A stretch of 64,000 nucleotides of DNA from Hyaloperonospora brassicae (lineage: Eukaryota > Oomycota > Peronosporomycetes > Peronosporales > Peronosporaceae): NCBI GenBank assembly GCA_947650285.1, contig CANTFL010001360.1, forward strand, positions 372,001 through 436,000, in the 5' to 3' direction. Each line of letters begins with the position of its first letter. Position 1 is the first letter of the stretch. The notes under the pieces are model-generated. The model was given only the letters and a program-made list of their open reading frames with translations. It made no database searches and was not told the DNA's origin. Below are positions 37,444-47,877 of the stretch, piece by piece. A program made the position numbers and the translations under genes.

Positions 37444-38747
37444 CCTTAGGTTAAACCGCGCAAATGTTTTTGTATTTTTACAATATAGATACGATAGCAG
37501 GTACTACTCAGCAAGGTGATCGATTTCACGATGCTCAATGATGGCCACCAAAAATACGCCTATAACTTTTTCGATGAAGTTATAGATAGGATTTTACTTA
37601 CTAGTGCTCACATATTTATATTATTTTCGTCAATTAATGCGGTTAAATATCGAAACAGTAGTGGGTCGGGTCTGGCCTATACTGTCATGACGCCATCAAC
37701 TTAAATATTGAGTTCCTCCTTTTGATCATTGGTTGTGGCAAGGTCCAAGGGCGTTTTGCTTAAAATTATATAACTGAATAATAGACAACTATTATTGATC
37801 AGCTTATCGTCGCGTAAGGAATACGAACACGCGAAGTTTATTCTAGCGAAAACAAATTCACTTCTACATAGCGGGTTGTACAATATTTGTGATATTAGAG
37901 TCAACATTTTAGCTAGACTGCGTATGTATTTTAGAAACGCTTTCCCACCTTTCGCTACATATCAACACTGACACATGTCAAATAGTTTACCATTGTATTT
38001 TTACGTATCAAGTTTTTCAACTTGGCATCATCAAAAAAAATAATATATAATGTTTAAACATTTGTATAATAATCGGGCGTGATGGTATGTCGCATGGGAT
38101 GATATATTTTCGACAGTACTTCACCTCCTATTCGCATTATAATAAATGAGAGATTCAAAGGAGCCCGGAATTGGTTTATTTAGGCGTATATGTCCCGATC
38201 CTATAATCATAATGAATAAGAAAACATGCGGCTATCTAAATCTCCGTACATCGTTCTATGGTCTGGCTGATCTTGAATCGACACAATATTTGGTCTTCAT
38301 ATAGGACAACACGATATACCTTACAGCTGCATCTTGTCGTGTCGTAGGTGCTATTCTACTTGTTTTCGTTTTTCAGTCTCGTGAAAAAAATTGTGCTTGC
38401 CTGATCGGTATTCAGTCGTATCGGACATCGATCTTGGCTGACCAGACTTCTGCGTAGCTTGCTGCGCTAATCGCACTTGAGCTTAGTATTGAGTCCTCTG
38501 TATCACTGTGGTTTGAACTCCGAGGGGAAGGGAAGAAAGGCGCGACGCAGTCGAGGATCGTGCTCGTCGGGGGGTCAAAGTTTCTGCACTTACCAAGGTC
38601 TGGGGCGCATGTGACCAGTAATATCGAAATTTTTTTTACCAATCGTGCATATAGCAGCCATATCAATATACATTGTCTATTTCGAGGAACCCTTTCCACT
38701 CAACGTCAAATTTGCGAGATCGATCTTTTTGAACACGTGTCGAAATT
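37444..38747. other. AT-rich intergenic DNA
   Basis: No gene, RNA or transposon end recognised; open frames are below about 115 codons. Confidence 0.4.
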
Positions 38748-38880
38748 ATGTGACATGTGCGCAAAAAATATAACGCTGATATCCGTGTTATCGAGAGCAT
38801 ATGTCAACAGAATGACATATGTTGACACATGTTCTCGATTTTTCGGATATCAGCGTTATGTTGTTTGCGCATATGTCACA
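38748..38880. repeat. 133-bp near-perfect palindrome (foldback/MITE-like)
   Basis: The left arm begins TGTGACATGTGCGCAAA and contains TAACGCTGATATCCG and ATCGAGAGCATATGTCAAC. The right arm carries GTTGACACATGTTCTCGAT, CGGATATCAGCGTTA and TTTGCGCATATGTCACA. The arms are reverse complements with only a few mismatches and a very short loop near 38812. The DNA or its transcript could form a long hairpin. It resembles a snap-back MITE or foldback element, although no clear target duplication was found. Confidence 0.85.
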
Positions 38881-39009
38881 TACTTTTCAGTATATTTGTA
38901 ATGTGACCAACATTGGTTACATTTCATAAATGTCAATAACATAGTCAGCTATTTCATGAAATCTTATATATCCAGCATATTGAACCCAAATACCGAGAAT
39001 ATAAGCAAA

Positions 39010-39225
39010 TAGGGGGAAATGCCCCATTAAATCAAGAAAATAAACGAATGCCACAGATAATCGAAAGTTAAAAATACCCGATTCCATCAATAAAATAAAT
39101 AAATGCCCCAGATAATTGGACATTAAACAAAATACCTCATTTAATCACGAAAATAAATAAATGCAATAGATAATTGGAAATTAAAAAATGCCTCATCAGA
39201 TCACGAAAATATAAAGTGCCCCACG
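39010..39225. repeat. Degenerate minisatellite, about 57-bp unit
   Basis: Three to four imperfect units carry AGATAAT at 39055, 39110 and 39168 (spacing 55 and 58 bp). Each also has GAAAATAAA, AAATGCC and a CATTTAATCA-like word. An inverted partial unit occurs at about 40365-40410. Nothing coding is seen in it. Confidence 0.7.
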
Positions 39226-39489
39226 TCCTACCTAGCATACTCAAGTGAATGTGGCCCATATGTAACAACACTTCGTTTATCGTTTTTAAGTCATATCTTA
39301 CGCCCGTGATCAACCCCCGCCCTGTTAGGAAGGCCGCGGAGAGATTTCTGCCGCTATCGTGCTGCGCTTGCAGGACCAGTTGAGGCCGCAGACGCCAGAT
39401 ATGAGAACGTAAACGCATCTTAGTATCATCGTCCGCGGCCGTAAACACAGTCAGTAATGCTACTGCTGGTAACATCAATGATAGTTATT

Positions 39490-39700
39490 GTTTTTGTTGC
39501 TCTGTTGCTCTGTTGCTATTGATGATGTTGCAACTGCCGTTGCTGCTGCTGTTTCTACTGCCGTTTCTGCTGATGTTGCTACTTCTTTTGTTGCTGTAGG
39601 GGCTGCGGTTTGCTGCTATTGTTGCTCTATTGTTGTTGTTGATGTTGATACTGCTGTTACTTCTGTTATTGTTGTTGTAGGGGCTGCGGTTGCTAACAAT
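39490..39700. repeat. Imperfect GTT/GCT trinucleotide tract
   Basis: About 200 bp dominated by TTGCTG/TTGTTG triplets. It leaves a frame open on the + strand (Val/Ala/Cys-rich translation), which is a by-product of the low-complexity sequence rather than evidence of a gene. Confidence 0.75.
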
Positions 39701-40019
39701 GTCGTTCTACTTGTGGGATCGCATTTCCGCGCTCATCGGCGCTTATGCGTCGACGTGTACCGTCGCCATTTTGCAGTGGGCGACGTCGACGCTCACCAAT
39801 TCCGTTTTGACGCCGGCGGAGTTTGAGTCGCAGTCGCAGTTAGACTCCGAGTCGCAGTCGAAGCTCGAGTCGCAGATGTAGCAGCCAGAGCAGCCGCAGA
39901 TGACGATGCAGTCGCGTGTGGCAGAGATAAAGCCACGAGATGTAGTCGTTGCAGTGGATGGGGTCGCAAGCACTAACGCCCGCAACACGGGCGTGCAGGT
40001 GCTCAATGACGGACAGTGA
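39690..40019 (+). pseudogene. Possible coding remnant, Glu/Gln/Ser-rich, internal stop
   Basis: From the end of the triplet tract a + strand frame reads MSFYLWDRISALIG, then a repeat-rich ESQSQLDSESQSKLESQ stretch. It meets one TAG at 39879-39881 and continues in frame with QPEQPQMTMQSRVAEI to a stop at about 40017. GC content and codon texture differ from the AT-rich flanks. The family is not recognised, and a repeat-derived open frame is the alternative. Confidence 0.25.
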
Positions 40020-43000
40020 ACGTGTGTGTATGTGTAGCTAAGAAAGACGAGTGTAGTGCTGCTCCTACCGAGCTGCGCTTAAGACTAATGACACGGTTTA
40101 TTATAACGATGGGATTCACGCAGCTTTACTATGGATTGCGAGCAATTAATGTGAGGGGTTAGAGTAGGTTGCATCGTGCTCATACAAATCGCGTTGAGAA
40201 TCATCATAACCAGAACCAGAACTTGTATCGATGTGCTGCGCTTGGTTTAATTGAAGTGTGGCTGCATCATGGTTCTAGAAATGAGAGGTACTTCTCAAGC
40301 GTAGCGTAAAAACAAAAAAATGTCCCATGTCCAGGTATACTCATTAACTTGACTATACTAGAACATCGAGTATTTTTTATTTTCGTGATCAAATGGGGCA
40401 GGCATTTTTATTATTTTTTCATTCAAATATCGTATATATGCAATCGACAATATTTTCTCAAGTCGAGCTACATATAGCTAAAAATGATTTTGACGTGTCG
40501 AGTCATATACTTTTCTCGGGCGCTTTGGGACTAAACGATTATAGTTGTGTCTCACCCCCGTCGAGCACGTGTATTACAATATATATTTCTAATCGTAATA
40601 GATTGTCTTGCAGGTCATCGGTGACACAAATATATAATGATAATTCGATACCTCTGTGTGTCGATCGATATTGACCTACGATCTGTCCCTTGCACGGCCG
40701 ATATAAATGTTGCGCATCAAGCATTACTCTATCTGTGCTTCGTAAATTTTGTAATCCTTGGATAGGTCCAGCAGGACCAGTCAAATACCCGTAATCCAGT
40801 TCGAAAATTTATGACCAACCTCGGTACCAATCAGCGGAAATCTCAACGAGTTCTTACTTATAGGTTACACTGCGTTATGCATGCGAAGATAATTAGCAGA
40901 TACAGTTGTGTCCTAATGTCTCGTGTATGCTTCTGTTTGCAACGCCCGTATTAATACATCGATGTGGGCGATAGGCGTCTCCGATCTCGCATGGAATCGG
41001 AACCGTTAAGGTAATCCACTCGAATGGAAACTCAACTGCCACATGTTTCATCATATTGTTCGTCAGCAACATTTGACTCATACAAATATAACTTTTCTAC
41101 TTGCGCTTGGTGGATGGTTTGATATGGCATTTCTAACATTGTGCACCGATTACTCGGTCCTAGATCGAGCTAATTTCCTTCGAGAAACCTCTGTCATCAA
41201 AATATCGCCTTTAGATCCCGACGCTCAGGTACTTCCCCAACATTGAAACGATCTACATCGTCCATTTGGTAGAAGCCGTCCCACGTCTCAACTTTTCGTC
41301 ATGACTGTGACAAGATTATTCTCCCCACAACGCAGGATTGTGACGTACCGACCGAATCTTAGTAGGTTCATAGAGGCCACTTATATCATATATCAGCCTT
41401 TGATCTACAATTTTTCCATTGGATATTATTTCCAAGCGACACAGGCATCATTCTAGCCCTATTCGATGCCTGCACATATTCGCGTGACAGCACCTCTACG
41501 CGAAATCGCAAGATCCGTATATTCGCATTATGATAATTACTGAGCTATATACTTGCTTCTAATAAACGTCATTGATCTGACAGATCGATCCATGCTCAAT
41601 CAAGTCGTTCATGTCACGATAGTGTTCGATAAGACTTATTTTTCTGCTTTCTTGGACCCTTATTCTCAAATGTAAGCCATATGTAGTCAGAAATTGTATC
41701 TAACTGTATATTATATCATGCAAGGTTCATAGTTTTTTTATTAACGATGTTCTCTCGACGATCAACAATTCGCTGGTCTACTTGTTTCAGTCCGATGTAA
41801 TCCTAAGGTGAATGAATATTAATGGACATGCATCAGTAATCGTCAGGTTCCAAGGCTTCGTCCTACCCCACCAATCCTGTGTTTTGTGAGACCAAATGTT
41901 TCAAGGATAATGTCGATGTTTTTACCCAGACCGGTTACGATGAAATATCATCACACATTACAACTTTCTATACTGTAATCCAGATCACCACAACAAGTCT
42001 TTTCACTGATACAGATGCGTTTGTTGCAAAGAAACTCATTAATTATCAATCAAATGTCGTCTCGCGTAAATCGCTTGATCTTACGACCCTCTGTAGAATT
42101 GTTGAATATAAAGGCGTCCGAAGACTTACAGTCGACTACTGCAGAAGCGCCAATGCTGCGTTCACTTTGATTTGTGAACCAATAAGATCCTTCATATGTT
42201 GGGTAGTGAAAATCACATTTATTGGGTGCTACGAGAAAGATTAGCTGAAGACATTCAAACACAGTCAATATTGCAAGGTGAGTAGGTGCTGCACCGTTCT
42301 GACCCCGACCAGATTAGCGGTCATTCGAGCTATTTGCACTTTTTGGAAGCGTCATGATTCGTCTCTGGGCTCTATGATCAGGTATTTGATGCTTGCCATT
42401 GTTCGACGGACGAAAAATGCGAGTAGTACGCCACTTACAAACTAAGTGGTCCGTATAATGGCTGCGATTGCCATTTCTCAATATAATTACCTGGAGAGCT
42501 GGATACGTAATTATTTACACAAGATAATAGACACTTTTATAGCTCTAACCATACTGTATTCCACATGGGAGAAAGTGCTCCGGAATGGCTTGGACCTGCC
42601 ACAAAAATAGAGTCCTCCTTATTCCTAAACAGATCGACGGGCAAAGCGTTATCCAAGTCAGGCAAAACGCTTGAGTCTCGATAAAAGTTTCACCAAACCT
42701 CGATACACCCATCATCTGTATATTTCTAAAGCAGGCTTAGACACGATACCATTTGCAATATTTTACATAGACTAAGCATCAGTGTGCAAATAGCACTCAC
42801 TCTGCTTTTAGTCCACTGCCTCCGCTAAAGCCTCAATTTACCGCAAAGGGTATCTCAAACGCTTACCTGAGTCATATCCCGATGACTGCATATGACCAAT
42901 GAGTATGTGAATACTATGACTGAATTTCTAGAAACCGAAATTTAGTTTATCAATCCTAAGAAGACGTTAGCAGCAACTTCTCCAATTCGGCGAGATTCGA

Positions 43001-44835
43001 TATCGTGTTCAATTTGATGCATCACATTGTAGCAATCATTCTCTATTGAAAACTTGCAACTTGCAGATTATCATTTCTAAGATCTTTTGCCAAAGCACAC
43101 GCATTATAACAGCAAAAGTAACAACATTCTGCTGGATTCGAAACAGTTCAAAGGTCGATCGCTATGACCCCTTAGCAAAACAAACAACGACTGTCTGTTG
43201 CCATACCAACAGCGAAAATTGTGGCCACAATATCCTTTTACAGGTTCTCTGTCCTTTCGTAACCTTGCTGACAAAGCAAAGCTTATCCGTCCTTATCGCG
43301 TACCTTCATGATGTTTAGGCTTAGCGATCGCTGCATGTTCCTGGTACCATTTCAGGACCGACGACGTGGCGAGTACAACTGATCCGCCGACGGTCGAACT
43401 TATTCGTTACGATGCCCTTTATTAGAGATCTTTCAAATAAGCGCACCCGACACGCGTACTGTTTAAGTTGTCCTCACGCGTCTAATGCAGACAGATGTGT
43501 GATCGTTAGACGAACCGCAAAGTACCGTGAAGTGTGGCAGGTCTCGTTCTTATTGAACTGACCCAATATATGTTGTGATCGTTGTCGAAAGTGATATATA
43601 TTGAGGAACGTGGTCGACCAGCAATACCCAGTTATATGTTGTAATCGTTGATGAGTGTGTAGACGAATGCGAAAATACCGCTTGTACACTCCTATTCAAG
43701 AGCATGTCAGACAACCAATAAGTACGCTTGCTTGCATCGAAAAAAAGAGAGCTGTGTTTAGCAGAATCATTTTCGAACGACAAGATCAGCTGTAAACGTA
43801 CTTCATGTATCTCCGGCTAAAAGTATGTAGGTTGACTACCAGCTCGCCATTTGCTATGCACATCTGTCATTACTAAGCAGCCTTTTTGAATGATTTAATA
43901 CCCCATATCATCACGTTTGCAGCTTGTTATCAACTGCTGCGGTATAGCACATCACAGGCTACACTGGCGCATCATCATTACCTCAGACAAGGTTGTTGGA
44001 CAGAGCGATATGTTCGCATCGATGCATCTCTCATTCTCAACACCATGTACAGGCTGACCCCATTCTATAGACTACCCGATCAGAATGGTACTTTCGAAGA
44101 TGACCAGGCAGCTTACGTCACAAGTCAGAAGTACTGGCAGTCGGTTGTTTACGTTACTACGTTATGTGCAGATCTTCTAGATATGCAGAGGAGTGATTAT
44201 ATGACACATCGCGTGCTTCGCTACAAGCTTTTATCATCGGGTAAGTGCATCAGCGATGTCATGAAAAAGAGGCTACTACGCTTTGGCGCGCGTTGAGCAC
44301 GAGCAGCGAATACGGCTAGTGTATAATTACATACGATTTTGCACACTAGCTCATTCTTGATCAATTAGGCGAAAAGAAGATAGATCGATTTTGCGCATTG
44401 AAATCGAGCGACATCGGTCAGTGACCTAGTAAACACAACTGAGTGTTCACGTCGCGTTTCGAGTGTCATACGTCTCGGTTCATGTGGCGACTTATGTGGG
44501 CAGATGATTGCAGAGCATACACGAGCTAGCATGACCAAGATTATGACGATGCATGCTAATCTTATCGTCTCGGAACTAATGTAGGATCCATTTGCGTGAT
44601 GCAGCAGCCTTGAATGACAGCGGACAATGTATATCGGTGCTCATGGTGTGGCGAATGCGGCCAACTCAGGTGTACTTGAGTAACAATCGTATGAGACGAC
44701 ATTAAGTAGCAAAGATACCTTCGTTGTATTTCGCTTGCCTAGATGATACTGTACGAAAACGAAACAATGTTCAGCGAACATCCGCCTTGACCTTTTGTAC
44801 TTCCTGACTTATTTGTATGAGCGACTACTTTTCTG
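40020..44835. other. Intergenic DNA, no gene recognised
   Basis: Several frames of 90-136 codons occur (41879-42244, 43046-43318, 43886-44296). None has recognisable motifs, and the last lacks an ATG at its 5' end. The stretch 43.9-44.8 kb has coding-like composition and may be an eroded mobile element adjoining the duplicated effector block. Confidence 0.4.
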
Positions 44836-46300
44836 TGTTTGGAAGCTAAATGAGATGCTAGTTGAGGCTCAAAAGTTTCAGTTGTGTAACGCACCGCACC
44901 GATGAAAACAAACGGTTTTCTCGTAGAGATTGCTCAGGTATAATTTCATACTCCTTGAGTCCTTTAGCGTCCCGACGACGTGCGCGTTGGAGTCGCTCCT
45001 TGACGTACGGCACACCACTGCTCTACCTTTACGAGCATCAATCTTTTTTATAGTTACTTCGTAAATTGACTGACATCAAATGCAATTCGAATCGATAATA
45101 CTTTGTTGTTTGTATTTACGCATCAACTGGCAAGCGCAGTATCAACAAGAAGTTAACGCTATCGAACGCTGACGTTGTTACAAAGTCTGCAAGTTCTCAG
45201 GTGCCCCTATCGTCTATGCTGAAGTTGTTTATAAGTCTGCAAGTTCACAGGTGCCCCATCGTCTCACCAGTTGAACCACGTGCGTGTAAAACGTTGCTAC
45301 GAATCCGAAGTGAAGTGCGCGCGTTGCATCTCAACGCCGGCCTCGGGACGTGAGTTTGCTTTGAAGAGCGATATCTGAGTAAGTTGTCGGTAGGCGCGAG
45401 TGTGGCGACCAACCCGCAATATTTGTGTGATATACCCTGAACGAAGGTCTCTTTCCAAACAAACGTTGCAAACCCACTACATAATAACTAATCCGGAGTG
45501 ACGCCTCTTTTAATCAGCGCGGACTGCGTCCTGATACAAGCAATCATCTTGTTAGCAAGAGCGACATCCTGACAAAAGTTGAAAACGTCCTCACTGAGTA
45601 GCTCGCTAATCTGCCGATGATGGTTGACGTACCACATCGATTTTTGCTGCAGTGAGGGCGTTCGTACTGGGCTCAAGCCTGTGGCTGTCGATTTCACACG
45701 GAAGACAGCTGCCTGGAGCAACAACGGTGTCTTTTTGTCAGGGTAACTTTATTGATAGCTTTGGTTTTTCGGAGCCCTCTTCAGCGCCATATCCCGCTGG
45801 TCGAGTTGACCCAGAGTCGACGTCGTCAAGTTTGTCCGCTTTTCGGCGACTTGGGCAAAGGAATGCCGGTGGCAGCTGACGCGATGAGCGCGAACATGAA
45901 CAAAGGGAAATGAAAGCGGTTTCTCTTTGAGCGATACCGTATGTAGTCGGCGAGCGGTGTTTAGAATGACTGAAACGGCGTGATGCGCACTGCAAGTTCA
46001 AACGAACAAGGATACAGTGGGGGTGAGAAAATGAGAGTGATTGTGGGTTGGTGAGACGATTGAAGCAATATATGGAACGCGTGCTGCTTCAAGGTGATGA
46101 CATCATAAATTAATTTTTTAAATTTATGATTACCTAGTGGTGCAAGCATTTTCCAAACAGCTCCGAACCTCCTGGTCTCCATGTTCCATGCACACAGACA
46201 AACATAGATCAAGGGCATAATGATATAGACCGCTTGCAATATACTGACGTACTACTCTGTACTACCAAAGAATGGACACGATGTATGGTCCGCTCGGAAT
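44836..46300. repeat. Segmental duplication, copy 2 (effector pseudogene locus)
   Basis: Direct-orientation copy of 31453-32930, about 13.4 kb away. The 3' flank is nearly identical; the coding and 5' regions have many substitutions and indels, including an AT-rich insertion near 46105-46130. It carries its own extra tandem unit of about 50 bp at 45174-45270 (AAGTCTGCAAGTT...CAGGTGCCCC twice), which copy 1 has once. Confidence 0.9.
45486..45990 (-). pseudogene. Effector pseudogene, paralogue of 31960-32592
   Basis: Reading on the minus strand, the start pair ATGATG of the intact paralogue is replaced by a non-start sequence. The signal-peptide region (with FMFALIASAATG) is recognisable but runs into a stop within about 25 codons, at the position of the RXLR region. 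Homology resumes in another frame near the C-terminus with FCQDVALANKM and LIKRGVTPD, matching RRNVALAKAM and FEEGITPN of the paralogue, and a stop follows at once. Start loss, frameshift and early stops make it non-functional as an effector. Decay within coding sequence exceeds that in the 3' flank. Confidence 0.85.
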
Positions 46301-47838
46301 GAATACTTTCTCGCCCAACTCTTCGCGCGACACTCCAAGAGCGGAAACGTCGGAAAGCATACTGAACTACAACTTAGCTAAAAGGGAGGATATACAGGGT
46401 ACATTTTGGGAAGGAGCTAAGTGTACCATGCGCTTGACGAACCAACGATCGAGCGGAACGGACGTGGCAGACGATTAAAGTATCAGCCAACTGTTCAACA
46501 CGCTTTTGCTGCCAGCGCCATAGGTGAAAGTAGACAAAAAGGTGGCATTCGTTCATTTGCCCTCAGTTTAAGACATGCTAGTACGAGCAAGTAAGATATT
46601 CTCGGTCAAATTCATCAGCGGCAAACTGTCCGGACATCAGCTCTAGCTACACTGCATATGAGATCATGGGAAAAGGCTTTGCTTGATGTGACCACGACGC
46701 TAGTAGACACACCGTCAGGGTATTAACTTCGACTGCTATCCCTCGCAGTACATACCAATGAGCCATTGTAGAACCGGAGCGGACAACGATAGGTCACAAA
46801 GTTAGACTCCGTAAGCGTATCGATAGCTGGTACAGCGGGTCCAAGCTCTGTTTTTCTGAGTCACGGAGACTAAAAAAGGAAGTAGTACCACACATCAGCA
46901 TGACTAAACGCCAGCTGAAGCCATCGTCGTCGCAATGCTACCACAGTAAGTATTTTACATCGAATTTCCGCGGGCCGATCGACTCGGACATTAGCAGTCC
47001 GGGTAGGATTTGGCCGACGCCAAGAAAAAGATACACGACAATTAGCCACGCTCATCGAAGTCACACATGTCCACGTCCGGTAAATGATCGCTAATGCCAC
47101 CAGGTAGTTCACGCTAGACGTCACTTTGGAATACGTTTGTATGGTCGCTAACTATTCGCTACTGTCGAAGTTCCCAACCCGAATCTCTCTTGCACTTGAG
47201 CGACCCTATAAGTCTGCATCTCGCTGAGCTAGCAAACGGGACATGGCTGTCAATGGCCAAGCGATCAGCGTGTGTCTAGCTCGCTGACAGGACAGGTTCA
47301 GTTCGCTTCGGTTTTTTGTGGTGTCAAAGATGTGGCAGAGAACGGCAGAGGGTCCTATCCAATCTGTTGTCCTCGTCGGCAGCGTCATTTTTGCGCGCGC
47401 AGCTTCAACGTTCACTGCAAAATTGCGGGACGAATCTGAAGTGAGAACTGCAATGCAGAAAATGGACTGCTTCCAAAATAGCGTGGAAATTCACACACCC
47501 GTGATCATGATGACGTCTTCATGCTCCTAATCGCGACCGCTGGACGCCTTCTAAATTTAGAACGCGATTGGCAAGCTATCGCACAGTCCCGCTCGACCAG
47601 CATGAAATCAATCAAATGGGTGTCCGAATCCAGACGCATCAAGACGCTCATGCATCATCTGAAACGCGCTAAACATCAAAGTCTCCGCGCAAGTTGAAGT
47701 CAACCAAAATAGGTCCATCCCCTATCGCATGCGCTCAAAACTGCTTAGAGCCACTGCTTCGCGGCCCTCGTCCCAAATACGAAACGCCTTAAACGAGCGC
47801 TCGGCTTCTTCCAAACGTACCTCCTCACCATAACCCCA
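46301..47838. other. Intergenic region upstream of the conserved gene pair
   Basis: GC content rises toward 47.3 kb. Short frames occur on both strands with no recognisable domain. It presumably contains the upstream regulatory DNA of the acyltransferase gene. Confidence 0.4.
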
Positions 47839-47841
47839 CCA

Positions 47842-47857
47842 TCACTTTTCGATTTGC
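47842..47857 (+). promoter_or_regulatory. Inr + FPR oomycete core promoter
   Basis: TCACTTTTCGATTTGCC closely fits the published oomycete initiator plus flanking promoter region consensus (Inr CAYTYY followed by CAWTTTNYY), with one mismatch by eye. It lies 20-36 bp upstream of the ATG at 47878, the usual place in Phytophthora genes. It therefore predicts the transcription start and supports the oomycete assignment. Confidence 0.7.
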
Positions 47858-47877
47858 CCTCGTAAACAACAGCCGTC

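Noticed and set aside
39488..39826. 112-codon Val/Ala/Cys-rich frame
   Set aside because: Produced by an imperfect GTT/GCT triplet tract, not by coding constraint.
43886..44296. 136-codon frame with coding-like composition
   Set aside because: No ATG at its start, no recognisable motif; possibly eroded mobile DNA.
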